Assembly: GCF_008000755.1 (NCBI RefSeq)
Contig: NZ_CP041690.1
Location: 4,180,001-4,244,000, forward strand
Reading direction: 5' to 3'
Source of the DNA: Youhaiella tibetensis
Lineage (GTDB): Bacteria > Pseudomonadota > Alphaproteobacteria > Rhizobiales > Devosiaceae
Length of the DNA stretch: 64,000 bases
This document shows positions 8,886 through 18,259 of the stretch, piece by piece. The notes under the pieces are model-generated. The model did no database searches. It was not told where the DNA came from and saw only the letters and a program-made list of their open reading frames with translations. Every line of letters starts with the position of its first letter. Within the stretch, counting starts at the first letter, position 1. The translations under genes and the position numbers were made by a program.

Positions 8886-9620
8886 TTATGACGCGTTTTG
8901 CGCGCGGGCAAAAGCCAGGGCCAGCGTCATCATGGCCTCTTCGTCCGGATGACCGGCGACCAGCACCCGCTTGAACCCGGCGGCAACCAGCGGTTCGGCG
9001 GCTTTCTGGCTGATGCAGAGCACCGCGAAATCCTCAAGGCCGCGCGCCCCGATCCGGCGCGCCGTCAGTTCGGCGAAGAGGGTCGCCGTCCGGCGTGAAT
9101 AGAAGAGCCCCGCTTCGATCCGGCCCTCTTCGATCTGGGTCACGATCGCATCGGGAATCCCGGCGGCGTCCCGCATCTCGTAGACCGGCACGGTGCGCAC
9201 CGCGATGCCATGCCGCCCCAGCGCCGCATCGAGGTCCCCGCTCAGGCGCGTGCCCGAGGGATAGAGGATGGGCAAGGACGGGGCGGCATCGGCGATGAGG
9301 GCCACCAGGTCCTCAAAACTGCCATTGGCGCTGCGCACGTCGGAGAAGCCGAGGAACTGGGCCTCGCGCGCCGAGCCGTCGCCCACCGCGAAGACCGGCA
9401 GGTCCTGGTAGGGGCGAACGGCGCCGCGCTCGTCGAGCGAGCGCAGCGCATTGGCGCTCGAAATGGCGATGCCGCCGAACCCGTCGGGCGGCGGCAGGTC
9501 GGTCGAGAGCGTGATGCGCTGCATCAGCGGCAGCTTGACCGCATCGAGGTTGAGGGCCCGCAGGCGGACCGTGGAATGGCCGAGATCAGGTTCAGGACGG
9601 GTGACCAGGATCGTGGTCAT
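8886..9620 (-). CDS. hemD: Uroporphyrinogen-III synthase
   Basis: 244 aa. Closes and inverts ring D of hydroxymethylbilane to give uroporphyrinogen III in tetrapyrrole synthesis. The N-terminal strand [10 protein letters not shown], the mid-region [10 protein letters not shown] and the second-domain segment [11 protein letters not shown] are typical of this poorly conserved family. The ATG at 9620 overlaps the hemC stop (ATGA) and gives normal length; the open frame continues upstream inside hemC but is a shadow. Context directly after hemC makes the call firm. Confidence 0.93.
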   Translation of the reverse strand: MTTILVTRPEPDLGHSTVRLRALNLDAVKLPLMQRITLSTDLPPPDGFGGIAISSANALRSLDERGAVRPYQDLPVFAVGDGSAREAQFLGFSDVRSANGSFEDLVALIADAAPSLPILYPSGTRLSGDLDAALGRHGIAVRTVPVYEMRDAAGIPDAIVTQIEEGRIEAGLFYSRRTATLFAELTARRIGARGLEDFAVLCISQKAAEPLVAAGFKRVLVAGHPDEEAMMTLALAFARAQNAS

Positions 9621-10564
9621 CGCCCGCGATCCTCGAACTGGGCGAGGAAATCCGGACCGGCAAGGTCCCGCAGCTCCTGGCCCAGATCGTGCCCGATGCG
9701 CATGGCCTCGGCGGCCGCGCCCGATCGCTCCAGTTCGTAAACGGTCTGCCCGTCCGGACTCAGGATCTGCCCGAGCAGGGTGAGCTTGTCGCCATCCCGG
9801 CTGGTCAGCGCCGCGATGGGGGTGCGGCACGAGCCGTCGAGCACGTCGAGCAGGGCACGCTCGGCGCGCAGCGCATCGTGGGTCTCGGCATGGTCGAGCA
9901 CGGCCACCAGTTCGCGCGTGCGGGCGTCCTCGGAGCGGATTTCGATGCCGATGGCGCCCTGCGCCGGGGCCGGCGGGAACCGGCGCGGATCGAGCAGGCT
10001 CGCCGCCTCCCCGCTCCGGCCCAGCCGGTTGAGGCCGGCAGCGGCCAGCAGCGTGCCGTCGGCGACGCCATCGGTGAGCTTGCGGATGCGGGTATCGACA
10101 TTGCCGCGGAAGGGCACGATCTCGAGATCGGGCCGGAAGCGGAGGATCTGGGCGGCCCGGCGAATCGAGGACGTGCCGAAGCGCGCGCCGCGCGGCAGCC
10201 CGTCGACGTCCCTGGCCACGAAAGAGAGAAAGGCGTCGCGCACGTCCTCGCGCTCGAGGAAGACGCTCAGTTCGAGCCCGTCCGGCAGGCGCGTCGCCAT
10301 GTCCTTGGACGAATGGACGGCCAGGTCGATCTCCCCGGCCAGCAGCGCCGCCTCGATCTCCTTGGTGAAAAGGCCCTTGCCCCCCACTTCACTGAGCGGG
10401 CGGTCGGTGATCCTGTCGCCGCTGGTCGAGATCGCCTGGATGGCAATGCTGTCCTCCTCCACGCCATGGGCCTGCGCCAGCAGGCGCCGGACGAGATTGG
10501 CCTGTGCCAGCGCCAGCTGGGAACCACGGGTACCGATGCGGAGGAAGGGGGAGTGAGATTGCAA
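9617..10564 (-). CDS. hemC: Porphobilinogen deaminase (hydroxymethylbilane synthase)
   Basis: 315-aa cytosolic enzyme that joins four porphobilinogens. It shows [14 protein letters not shown] at the N-terminus, the catalytic Asp in HSSKDMAT (D88) and the dipyrromethane-cofactor Cys in DGSCRTPIA (C246). The start is TTG, the only candidate before a TAG four codons upstream; AGGA lies about 9 nt before it. First gene of hemC-hemD-mic60-hemY and divergent from tsaD with a 56-bp gap that must hold both promoters. Confidence 0.96.
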   Translation of the reverse strand: MQSHSPFLRIGTRGSQLALAQANLVRRLLAQAHGVEEDSIAIQAISTSGDRITDRPLSEVGGKGLFTKEIEAALLAGEIDLAVHSSKDMATRLPDGLELSVFLEREDVRDAFLSFVARDVDGLPRGARFGTSSIRRAAQILRFRPDLEIVPFRGNVDTRIRKLTDGVADGTLLAAAGLNRLGRSGEAASLLDPRRFPPAPAQGAIGIEIRSEDARTRELVAVLDHAETHDALRAERALLDVLDGSCRTPIAALTSRDGDKLTLLGQILSPDGQTVYELERSGAAAEAMRIGHDLGQELRDLAGPDFLAQFEDRGR

Positions 10565-10620
10565 TTGAGCGCTGTCCTATTGTAGGCCAAGGCGGCAGGA
10601 AGGCCATAGACCAGATCGAC

Positions 10621-11697
10621 GTGAACGGGCAAGCGACAGAGACCATTTTGGGCATCGAGACAAGCTGCGACGAAACAGCCGCGGCTATCGTCGTGCGCGA
10701 CGCGCAGGGCGCCGGCCGCATCGTTTCGAACGTGGTGCGCTCCCAGCTCGACGAGCACGCCGCCTTTGGCGGGGTAGTGCCCGAACTGGCGGCGCGCGCC
10801 CATGTCGCCTGGCTCGACCATATCATTGCCCAGGCGGTTTCCGAGGCCGGAATCGAACTCAGGGATGTCGACGCCATCGCCGCCACCGCCGGACCGGGCC
10901 TGATCGGGGGCGTCCTTGTCGGGCTCACCACCGCCAAGGCCCTGGCTGCCGCGCTCGGCAAGCCGCTGGTCGCGGTCAATCACCTCGAGGGACACGCCCT
11001 CACCGCGCGGCTGACCAACGCCGTCCCCTTCCCCTACCTGATGCTGCTGGTCTCGGGCGGGCACAGCCAGTTCGTGCTGGTGCGCGGGGTGGGCCAGTAC
11101 GAGCGCTGGGGCACCACGATCGACGATGCGCTGGGCGAAGCCTTCGACAAGGTGGCCAAGCTGCTCGACCTCGGCCATCCGGGCGGACCGCAGGTCGAGA
11201 TCGCCGCCCGTTCGGGCGATCCGTCCCGCTTCAAGTTTCCCCGGCCACTTTTGCGTGAAGAGCGCCTCGACTTCTCCTTTTCCGGCCTCAAGACCGCCGT
11301 GCGCCTCGCCGCCGAATCGATTGCGCCGCTGACAGACCAGGACGTCTACGACATCGCCGCCGGCTTCCAGCTGGCCGTCACCGATATCGTCGCCACCCGG
11401 ACGAGGCAGGCCCTGGTCCGGTTCAAGGCCGAGTTCGCCGGCGAGCCGATCCGCATGGTGGTGGCGGGCGGGGTCGCCGCCAACCGCGCCATCGGCGCCG
11501 CCCTGCGCGCCGTCACCGAAGAGGCCGGCGCCGAGCTCGTCATCCCGCCGCCCGCCCTGTGCACCGACAATGGCGCCATGGTGGCCTGGGCCGGGGCCGA
11601 GCGCCTGGCGCTGGGCGACACCGACCGGCTCGATTTCGTAGCCCGGCCGCGCTGGCCGCTCGATTCGGAAGACATGGGGCTCCATCATGGCGCTTGA
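10621..11697 (+). CDS. tsaD: tRNA N6-adenosine threonylcarbamoyltransferase
   Basis: 358 aa from GTG. Transfers the threonylcarbamoyl group from TC-AMP to A37 of ANN-decoding tRNAs, with TsaB and TsaE. The hallmark [15 protein letters not shown] lies at residues 10-24, the metal-binding HLEGH at 121-125, and the ATP/ASKHA signatures VSGGHSQFV and GGVAANRA follow. The open frame reaches back to 10504 but that part lies in the hemC promoter and 5' end, so the GTG that puts the motif at the usual distance is preferred; its ribosome site is weak. Overlaps gpsA by 11 nt. Confidence 0.95.
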   Translation: MNGQATETILGIETSCDETAAAIVVRDAQGAGRIVSNVVRSQLDEHAAFGGVVPELAARAHVAWLDHIIAQAVSEAGIELRDVDAIAATAGPGLIGGVLVGLTTAKALAAALGKPLVAVNHLEGHALTARLTNAVPFPYLMLLVSGGHSQFVLVRGVGQYERWGTTIDDALGEAFDKVAKLLDLGHPGGPQVEIAARSGDPSRFKFPRPLLREERLDFSFSGLKTAVRLAAESIAPLTDQDVYDIAAGFQLAVTDIVATRTRQALVRFKAEFAGEPIRMVVAGGVAANRAIGAALRAVTEEAGAELVIPPPALCTDNGAMVAWAGAERLALGDTDRLDFVARPRWPLDSEDMGLHHGA

Positions 11698-12658
11698 AAC
11701 CGTCTCGGTCATCGGCGCGGGCGCCTGGGGCACCGCGCTCGCCCAGGCCGCCGCCATGGCGGGGCGCAGGGTACGCCTCCACGGCCGCTCGGGCGACCTC
11801 GCCAGCGAAGTCAACCAGTTCCACACCAACGAGCGGCACCTGCCCGGCCAGACGCTGCACCCGGCCATAACCGGCTTTGCCGATTGCGAGCGGGTCGCCG
11901 AGGCCGATTTCATCATCCTGGCCGTCCCGGCGCAGGCCAGCCGGGAGGCCATCATCCAGGCCGGGGCCGACGCCTTCGCCGGGCGGCCGGTGATTCTGTC
12001 GGCCAAGGGCCTCGAGCACGAGACGCTGCTGCGCCAGAGCGAAGTGCTCGGTCAATTGGCCCCGCAGGCCCAGCCCTATGTGCTCTCGGGTCCCAGCTTT
12101 GCCGCCGACGTGGCGGCGGGCCGCCCCACCGCCGTGACCCTGGCAGGACGCGACGCCGAGCCGCTGGCCGCCGCGCTCGCCGGCCCGAGTTTCCGGCCCT
12201 ATGCCGCCGACGACATCGTCGGGGTGGAGCTGGCCGGCAGCCTCAAGAACGTCTACGCCCTGGGATGCGGCGCTGTCGAAGGCGCGGACCTGGGCGCCTC
12301 GGCCCGCGCCGCCTTCCTGGCCCGCGCCTATGCGGAAATGGCCCGGCTGGTCGAGGCCCTGGGCGGTTCGCCCGCGACCCTGACGGGCCTGGCGGGCCTG
12401 GGCGACCTCACCCTTTCGTGCACCTCGACCCAGTCGCGCAATTACCGCACGGGCCTGGCGCTCGGCCGCGGCCTGCCGCTCGAGGGGATCGGCCTGGCCG
12501 AAGGCGTGGCCACCGCGCCCGTCGCCCGGGATCTCGCCCGGCGGCTCCATATCGACGCCCCGCTCATCGAGGCGGTCAACCTGCTGCTCACGGGCACCAC
12601 CAGCATTTCGTCAATCGTTGCCGGGCTCATGGCGCGCCCGCTCAAGAGGGAGACCTGA
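11687..12658 (+). CDS. gpsA: NAD(P)H-dependent glycerol-3-phosphate dehydrogenase
   Basis: 323 aa. Makes sn-glycerol 3-phosphate from dihydroxyacetone phosphate for phospholipid synthesis. The nucleotide-binding [10 protein letters not shown] is at residues 9-18, ILSAKGLE and [11 protein letters not shown] follow, and the catalytic Lys sits in [13 protein letters not shown]. It begins inside the 3' end of tsaD and is followed after 3 nt by the YciI-like gene, so tsaD-gpsA-YciI-EVE looks like one operon, an order common in Hyphomicrobiales. Confidence 0.96.
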   Translation: MALETVSVIGAGAWGTALAQAAAMAGRRVRLHGRSGDLASEVNQFHTNERHLPGQTLHPAITGFADCERVAEADFIILAVPAQASREAIIQAGADAFAGRPVILSAKGLEHETLLRQSEVLGQLAPQAQPYVLSGPSFAADVAAGRPTAVTLAGRDAEPLAAALAGPSFRPYAADDIVGVELAGSLKNVYALGCGAVEGADLGASARAAFLARAYAEMARLVEALGGSPATLTGLAGLGDLTLSCTSTQSRNYRTGLALGRGLPLEGIGLAEGVATAPVARDLARRLHIDAPLIEAVNLLLTGTTSISSIVAGLMARPLKRET

Positions 12659-12661
12659 CCC

Positions 12662-12955
12662 ATGCCGCTTTATTCGTTCATCGCCAAGGACAAGGCCGGC
12701 GCACTCGACCAGCGCATGGCCGTGCGTCCCCGGCACCTCGAACATCTGGACAGCCTCGGCGACACCCTGGTGCTGGCCGGCCCCTTCCAGACCGAGGACG
12801 GCAAGTCCACCGGCAGCCTGATGGTGATCGAGGCCGACGACCTGGATGCGGCCAAGACCCTTTTCGCCAAGGACCCGTTCGTGGCCGAAGGCATCTTCGA
12901 ATCCTACGAGGTCAGCCGCTGGTCGCTGACCATCAACAAGGCGGCGGGGCGCTGA
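12662..12955 (+). CDS. YciI family protein
   Basis: 97 aa. YciI-like ferredoxin-fold protein, recognisable from R-x-x-H-L-E-H-L (RPRHLEHLDS), the GPFQTEDGKSTGSLMVIEAD segment and the short AKDPFVAEGIFE motif. The conserved His and Asp are the putative active-site pair of the family, whose biochemical role is mostly undefined. Third gene of the tsaD-gpsA operon with gaps of 3 and 2 nt on either side. Confidence 0.9.
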   Translation: MPLYSFIAKDKAGALDQRMAVRPRHLEHLDSLGDTLVLAGPFQTEDGKSTGSLMVIEADDLDAAKTLFAKDPFVAEGIFESYEVSRWSLTINKAAGR

Positions 12956-12957
12956 CG

Positions 12958-13377
12958 ATGGCCTATTGGCTGATGAAATCGGAGCCGGACGTCTTCTCGT
13001 TCACGGACCTGACCAACAAGCCCCTCGAGGAGTGGCACAGCGTGCGCAACTATGCGGCGCGCAACAACATGAAGGCCATGAAGAAGGGCGACAAGGCCTT
13101 CTTCTACCACTCCAATATCGGCAAGGAGATCGTGGGCATCATGACCATCGTCAACGAAGCCCACCCCGATTCCACCGCCGAGATCGTGGACGGCAAGATC
13201 GTCTGGGAATGCGTGGACGTGGAAGCCGACAAGCCCCTGCCCACCCCGGTGACGCTGGCCCAGATCAAGGCCGACCCGTTCCTCCAGGACATGGCCCTGA
13301 TCAAGCTCTCGCGCCTTTCGGTTTCGCCCGTCACCGCGGCGGAATGGGACTATATCTGCAAGCTCGGCGGGCTCTGA
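12958..13377 (+). CDS. EVE domain protein (PUA-like fold)
   Basis: 139 aa, a complete single EVE domain: YWLMKSEPDVFSFTDL at the N-terminus, the W-x-x-V-R-N-Y-x-A-R-N motif (EWHSVRNYAARNNMKAM) and GDKAFFYHSN. EVE domains are PUA-like and bind modified bases or RNA; the bacterial stand-alone form (YkqA/thymocyte-nuclear-protein type) has no fixed role. It ends the tsaD operon; no terminator is obvious in the 80 bp before the next gene. Confidence 0.92.
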   Translation: MAYWLMKSEPDVFSFTDLTNKPLEEWHSVRNYAARNNMKAMKKGDKAFFYHSNIGKEIVGIMTIVNEAHPDSTAEIVDGKIVWECVDVEADKPLPTPVTLAQIKADPFLQDMALIKLSRLSVSPVTAAEWDYICKLGGL

Positions 13378-13457
13378 CGCCTCGCGCGTTTACGCTTCGC
13401 TAGCCATGATCGTTCATGCTTCCCCCAAGCGCCGCGCTCGGCGCCGTGGAGGGGAAA

Positions 13458-13862
13458 ATGGATCATCTTGCCGTCAACTGGCTGGCTATCGTGCTGGCCA
13501 CCGTCGCCAGCATGGCGCTCGGTTTCGTCTGGTACATGGCGCTCTCGCGCCAATGGCTCGCTGCCCTCGGCAAGAAGCGCGAGGACCTCAATTCGAGCGA
13601 TCCCTCGCCCTATGTCTGGTCGGTCATCGTCCAGTTCGTCATGGCCTATTTCATCGCCCTGCTGACCCCCAAGCTCTTCGGGTCCACCGACGTCGCCAAC
13701 GGCATCTGGTGCGCCATCCACATGTGGGTCGGCTTCGTGATCACCGCCATGATCCTCAACCACCGCTACCAGGGCCAGAAATGGTCGCTGACCGTGATCG
13801 ACGGCGGCTACCTGCTCGGCGTGCTCCTCGTCCAGGGCGTGGTGATCGGGCTTTTCGGCTAG
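13458..13862 (+). CDS. DUF1761 membrane protein
   Basis: 134 aa, inner membrane. Four hydrophobic helices (about residues 6-26, 55-75, 88-105 and 115-133) and the signature GFVWYMALSRQWL near the N-terminus identify the DUF1761 family, whose function is unknown. The ATG at 13458 is chosen over one 14 codons earlier because GGAGGGGAAA lies just upstream. Its stop codon is shared with the convergent DUF1674 gene through the tetranucleotide CTAG. Confidence 0.82.
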   Translation: MDHLAVNWLAIVLATVASMALGFVWYMALSRQWLAALGKKREDLNSSDPSPYVWSVIVQFVMAYFIALLTPKLFGSTDVANGIWCAIHMWVGFVITAMILNHRYQGQKWSLTVIDGGYLLGVLLVQGVVIGLFG

Positions 13863-14056
13863 AAATCGCTGGTGAGGCCCTTGATCTCCCAGTCCCCGTA
13901 GCGATTGGGTTCGAGCCCGCCCCGGCCACCCTCCTCGCGCGGCGCTTCGGTTGTGCGCGCGTCGATGGCGGCGCGCCGGGCTTCCGCTTCGGCCAGGGCC
14001 CGGCGGGCAGCGTCCGATAGCGGCTTGCGGGGTGCGGGTTCGGAGGTGTCGGTCAT
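13859..14056 (-). CDS. DUF1674 protein, probable succinate dehydrogenase assembly factor 4
   Basis: 65 aa. The C-terminal [20 protein letters not shown] is the hallmark of DUF1674, the bacterial counterpart of eukaryotic SDHAF4/Sdh8, which binds flavinated SdhA and protects it before assembly with SdhB. The N-terminal half is charged and likely disordered. The ATG at 14056 is preferred; an earlier in-frame ATG would add 23 atypical residues. It lies 43 kb from sdhA in this window but next to htpX, as in many relatives. Its stop overlaps that of DUF1761. Confidence 0.85.
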   Translation of the reverse strand: MTDTSEPAPRKPLSDAARRALAEAEARRAAIDARTTEAPREEGGRGGLEPNRYGDWEIKGLTSDF

Positions 14057-14156
14057 TGCTGGGCGGCCCGGATCTTGCGGCTGGAACAGCCCGCTCTTGT
14101 ATGCAGGGCAGGCAACGACCATCATAATTGGGGAGTTTTCTCCAAGTCGAGGTCAA

Positions 14157-15146
14157 ATGCTCAACGCAGTTCGCACCGGTGTCCTTCTCGCCGCCCTCAC
14201 CGCCCTCTTCATGGGGGTGGGTTACCTCATCGGGGGCTCGAGCGGCATGATGATCGCCCTGGGGGTGGCCGTGGTCACCAACCTGTTCGGCTACTGGAAC
14301 GCCGACAAGATGGTGCTGCGCATGCAGAACGCCCAGCCCGTCGACCCTCGTTCGGCGCCCGACCTCTACAACATGGTCGAGGGGCTGGCCCGCAACGCGG
14401 GCCTGCCCACGCCCGCCATCTACCTCATCCACACCGACCAGCCCAACGCCTTCGCCACCGGCCGCAACCCGCAGAACGCCGCCGTGGCCGTCTCGACCGG
14501 GCTGCTCCAGCGGCTCGAACCGCGCGAAGTGGCGGGGGTCATCGCCCACGAACTGGCCCATATCCGCAATCGCGACACGCTCACCATGGTCATCACCGCG
14601 ACCGTGGCCGGCGCCATCTCGATGCTGGCCCAGTTCGGCCTCTTCTTCGGTGGCGGCAACAACAACCGCGACAATCCGCTCGGCGGCATCGGCACGCTGC
14701 TGGCGGTGCTGGTGGCCCCGCTCGCCGCCATGCTGGTGCAGATGGCCATCAGCCGCACCCGCGAATACGAAGCCGACCGGGACGGCGCCCGCATCTCGGG
14801 CGATCCGCTGGCCCTGGCCTCGGCGCTCTCCAAGATCGCCACCGCCGCCCCGCGCACCGTCAATGTCGGCGCCGAGCGCAACCCGGCCATGGCCCATCTC
14901 TACATCATCAACCCGCTCTCGGGGGCCCGCATGGACAACCTGTTCTCGACCCACCCCGATACCGGCAACCGCATCGATGCCCTGCGCAAACTTGCCGAAT
15001 CGATGCAGGTGGACGACAAGGGCCGCCGGCCCCAGCCGCACGAGCGCTCGTCCGATCCGGTGCGCGGCGGCTGGCGCGTACCGCCCACCGGGCGGCTCGA
15101 TGACACGGGCAGCCGCAACGGGCCGCCTCGCGGACCCTGGGGTTAA
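14157..15146 (+). CDS. htpX: Zinc metalloprotease HtpX
   Basis: 329 aa, inner-membrane M48 protease that degrades misfolded membrane proteins. Two N-terminal helices (about residues 7-27 and 31-46), the zinc motif HELAH at 131-135, a hydrophobic pair around 147-195 and the third-ligand motif EYEADRDGA are all present. The C-terminal 45 residues are a Pro/Arg/Gly-rich tail that makes it longer than the roughly 290-aa Escherichia protein. The ATG used lies 100 bp from the divergent DUF1674 start. rsmB follows after 6 nt. Confidence 0.95.
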   Translation: MLNAVRTGVLLAALTALFMGVGYLIGGSSGMMIALGVAVVTNLFGYWNADKMVLRMQNAQPVDPRSAPDLYNMVEGLARNAGLPTPAIYLIHTDQPNAFATGRNPQNAAVAVSTGLLQRLEPREVAGVIAHELAHIRNRDTLTMVITATVAGAISMLAQFGLFFGGGNNNRDNPLGGIGTLLAVLVAPLAAMLVQMAISRTREYEADRDGARISGDPLALASALSKIATAAPRTVNVGAERNPAMAHLYIINPLSGARMDNLFSTHPDTGNRIDALRKLAESMQVDDKGRRPQPHERSSDPVRGGWRVPPTGRLDDTGSRNGPPRGPWG

Positions 15147-15152
15147 CCGATT

Positions 15153-16460
15153 TTGCCCAAAGAAAAGAACCCGCCGGGGCTCAAGCTCCGCCTCCTTGCC
15201 GCCGAGCGGCTGGCGCTCGTTTTGGGCGGCAACAATTTTTCGCCCTTCGGCGCCGGCGAGATCGCCGACAGCCGCGACCGGGCCCTGGCCAATCGCCTCG
15301 TCACCACGGCGCTGCGCCGTCACGGCCAGATCGACATGGCGCTGAGCGAACTGCTCGATCGCGGCATGCCCAAGAAGTCGGGCAGCTTCGAAGCCGTGCT
15401 GCGCCTCTCGCTGGCCCAGTTGCTGTTCCTGCCGGACCTGGGCGCCCACAGCGCCCTGTTCCTCGCGGTCGAAGCGGTCAAGGCCGACCCCAGGGCGCGC
15501 CATCTCTCGGGCCTGATGAACGCGGTGCTGCGCCGGGCCCAGGCCAATTCCGCCCGCCTTTCGGCCATGAGCGACGACCTGCTGTTCCCGCCCGCCATCC
15601 GCGAGTTCTGGAGCCGGGCCTATGGCGAGGACAATCTCGACCGCTTCGCCCAGGCCCTGCTCGAGGGCGCTCCGCTCGACCTGACGCTCAAGGACAACGA
15701 TCCCGAGCTCATCGAGGCCCTGGGCGCCACCCCGCTTGGCTTCGACACCGTGCGCATCGCCAGCCGCGACAAGCCGGTCGAGGGCCTTTTCGGCTATGAC
15801 GAGGGCCGCTGGTGGGTGCAGGACGCCGCCGCCGCCGTGCCTGCCCGCCTGATCACGCTCGCCCCGGGCGCCAGCGTCGCCGATTTCTGCGCCGCCCCGG
15901 GCGGCAAGACCGCCCAACTGGTCAAGGCCGGCTATGACGTGACCGCGCTCGACGCCGACCCGGCGCGGGTCGAACGGCTCAACGCCAATCTTTCGCGCCT
16001 GGGCTATGCCGCCCGGATCGCCATCGGCGACGCCGCCGACTTCCGCCCGCCTGCGCCGTTCGACGCCATCCTGCTCGACGCCCCCTGCACCGCCACCGGC
16101 ACCTTCCGGCGCCATCCCGAGGTCATCTGGCACCGCACCGACAAGGACGTCGAGAGCCGCGTGGCGCTGCAGCGCCAGCTCCTCGCCAACGCCGCCCGCT
16201 GCCTCAATCCGGGCGGAGTTCTTGTCTATTGCGTGTGTTCGCTCGAGCCGCAGGAGGGCGAGGACCAGGTGCGTTGGGTCGCAGGGCACCTCAAGGACCT
16301 CGAACTCCTACCCGTCACGCCCGAAGAACTGGGCTGGCTCGGGCCGGCCGCGCTGGCCGACGGCACGGTGCGCCTGCATCCCGGATTGCCGATGCCCGAA
16401 GGCGTCGAAGGCGCCCTGGACGGGTTTTTTGTCGCACGTTTCCGCCGGACCGGCGGATAG
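15153..16460 (+). CDS. rsmB: RsmB/NOP family class I SAM-dependent RNA methyltransferase
   Basis: 435 aa, 5-methylcytosine methyltransferase, probably for 16S rRNA C967. A NusB-like helical domain (about 1-145) precedes the Rossmann methyltransferase; DFCAAPGGKT (244-253) binds SAM, and the two catalytic cysteines are C312 in LLDAPCTATG and C362 in YCVCSLEPQEGE. The start is TTG, 6 nt after the htpX stop. Coupled to htpX and followed by the heparinase-like gene. Confidence 0.93.
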   Translation: MPKEKNPPGLKLRLLAAERLALVLGGNNFSPFGAGEIADSRDRALANRLVTTALRRHGQIDMALSELLDRGMPKKSGSFEAVLRLSLAQLLFLPDLGAHSALFLAVEAVKADPRARHLSGLMNAVLRRAQANSARLSAMSDDLLFPPAIREFWSRAYGEDNLDRFAQALLEGAPLDLTLKDNDPELIEALGATPLGFDTVRIASRDKPVEGLFGYDEGRWWVQDAAAAVPARLITLAPGASVADFCAAPGGKTAQLVKAGYDVTALDADPARVERLNANLSRLGYAARIAIGDAADFRPPAPFDAILLDAPCTATGTFRRHPEVIWHRTDKDVESRVALQRQLLANAARCLNPGGVLVYCVCSLEPQEGEDQVRWVAGHLKDLELLPVTPEELGWLGPAALADGTVRLHPGLPMPEGVEGALDGFFVARFRRTGG

Positions 16461-16534
16461 GGGTTGGAAAGTCTTTACCGGTTCTCTACGCCTGAGCGCT
16501 AGATTCGCCGGTCGGGCTCTGAGAGGGCGCGTAT

Positions 16535-18184
16535 TTGTTAAGTGTGATTCGGTTCCTCGCATGGCGCTGGACCTTCGGGGCCATCGACTATGCGGTGACC
16601 ATGCCGCTATTGCGCTGGACCTGGCAGGGGCTATCCGAGGACGCCTTCGCCGGTTCATTGCCAGAATTCCGGCCAGCCGATGCCGAAACCGTCATCGACA
16701 TGATGCAGGGGCGCTATCTGCTGGCTTCCAAGCTGGTGGACACGCAAGGCACGTCTCCCTTTTCCATCGAGGTCGATAGCGAGGACTGGCTGCAGGTGCT
16801 GCACGGCTTCGCCTGGCTGCGCCATTTCCGCGAGATCCGCGATGACGGCTCCAAGCGCTTCGCGCGCACCCTCGTGCTCGACTGGATCGGGCGCGAAGGC
16901 CAGTTCGACGCCGAAACCTGGGCCCCCGGCCTCACCGCCCAGCGCGTGCTCAACTGGCTGCGCCACTATCCGCTGCTGACCGAAGGCGCCACGCCCGAAC
17001 AGGCCGCCAGCATCGCCCGCGCCCTGGGCACGCAGGTGCAGTCGCTCCGGGTGCGCGCCCGCTTCGTCACCGAGCCGCACGAGCGCGCCCTGGTGGCCGC
17101 CGCCCTTGTCGGCGCCGCCCTCTGCGACAAGGAAGGCCGCGGCGAGATCGAAAAATACGCTACGCGCCTCATCCAGGTGCTCGACAGCCAGATCGACGCC
17201 GACGGCATCCACCTTTCGCGCAGCGCCCGCATCCAGCTCGCCCTGCTGGTGGAACTGGCCACCATCCGCGCCGCGCTGGTGCGCGACCACGCCGATATCG
17301 CCCGCGAGCTCGGCACGCGCGTGGACGCCATGCATGGCGGCCTCGACGCCCTGACCCTGGGCTCGGGGGAGCCGGCCTATTTCCATGGTACCGGGCAGAT
17401 CGCCCATGACCTCCTGGTCTCGGTGCAGGCCCAGAGCCCCGAGCGGCAGCGCGCCATCGGCAGCCGCCTGTTCTCGGGCTACGGGCGGCTGGAAGCCGGC
17501 CCCGCCACCGTCATCGCCGATGCGGGCCTGGTGCCCGACCTGCCCTTTGCGGGCGAAGCGGCCTCGAGCCCGCTGGCCTTCGAATTCTCCTACGGCACCG
17601 AACTCATCGTCGGCAATTGCGGCCCGGCCCCGGCCGAACTGCCCGACAGCAAGCCGCTCTTCCGCCGCGGCATCGCCCATACCGGCCCGACCATCAACGC
17701 CGAGTCGGCCGACGACTTGCCCGAAAAAGGCGCCCTTTCCGGTCGCCTGCGGGCACGGGCCGAGCCGATTGCGGCCACCCTCGAAACGGACGAACCCGCC
17801 CTCACCCTCGCCACCGCCGGCTACGAGGCGCCATTCGGCGTGGTGCTCGAGCGGCGCATGACCCTCCTCAACGAGGGCAAGACCCTCGTCGGCCAGGACA
17901 AGGCCGTGGCTTCGGGAGAAACCGTCTCGGGCGTGGTGACGCTGCGCTTCCACCTCGCGCCCGGCGCCGAGGTCTGGCACGGCACCAGCGAGAACATCGC
18001 CCGCGTCTATCTCGCCAACGGCACAACTTGGACCTTCCTCTGGGAAGGGGCCGAAATGCGCGAGGAGGAAAGCGTGCGCCAGTCGGCCTATTTCGGCCTC
18101 CACCGCACCCAGCAGATCGTTCTGGAGGCCCAGGTCGAGGCCGGACACGAGATCGCCTGGATTTTCACCCTCGAGGAAGACTGA
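16535..18184 (+). CDS. Heparinase II/III family protein
   Basis: 549 aa, no signal peptide seen, so probably cytoplasmic. An alpha/alpha-toroid-like helical region (about 60-260) precedes the heparinase II/III-type beta-sandwich domain with YGRLEAGPATVIADAG, FEFSYGTELIVGNCG and a long beta-rich C-terminus. The start is TTG with GAGAGGG 8 nt upstream; a GTG three codons later is the alternative. The gene sits between rsmB and purH, a context retained in Hyphomicrobiales. Family members cleave uronate polysaccharides by beta-elimination, but the substrate of this cytoplasmic group is not known. Confidence 0.88.
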   Translation: MLSVIRFLAWRWTFGAIDYAVTMPLLRWTWQGLSEDAFAGSLPEFRPADAETVIDMMQGRYLLASKLVDTQGTSPFSIEVDSEDWLQVLHGFAWLRHFREIRDDGSKRFARTLVLDWIGREGQFDAETWAPGLTAQRVLNWLRHYPLLTEGATPEQAASIARALGTQVQSLRVRARFVTEPHERALVAAALVGAALCDKEGRGEIEKYATRLIQVLDSQIDADGIHLSRSARIQLALLVELATIRAALVRDHADIARELGTRVDAMHGGLDALTLGSGEPAYFHGTGQIAHDLLVSVQAQSPERQRAIGSRLFSGYGRLEAGPATVIADAGLVPDLPFAGEAASSPLAFEFSYGTELIVGNCGPAPAELPDSKPLFRRGIAHTGPTINAESADDLPEKGALSGRLRARAEPIAATLETDEPALTLATAGYEAPFGVVLERRMTLLNEGKTLVGQDKAVASGETVSGVVTLRFHLAPGAEVWHGTSENIARVYLANGTTWTFLWEGAEMREEESVRQSAYFGLHRTQQIVLEAQVEAGHEIAWIFTLEED

Positions 18185-18259
18185 TCCCGGTTCACATTGC
18201 CGCCCCGACGTGGTAGCGAGCCCGCAGAATTTCCCAGAAAAATTTCGGCGGTGGTGACG

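Noticed and set aside
10561-10620. TACAAT on the minus strand as hemC -10 element
   Set aside because: It would start transcription inside the ribosome site and no -35 hexamer is found at 16-18 bp.
13350-16289. Open frame of 979 codons on the minus strand opposite htpX and rsmB
   Set aside because: Antisense to genes with intact catalytic motifs; no domain similarity.
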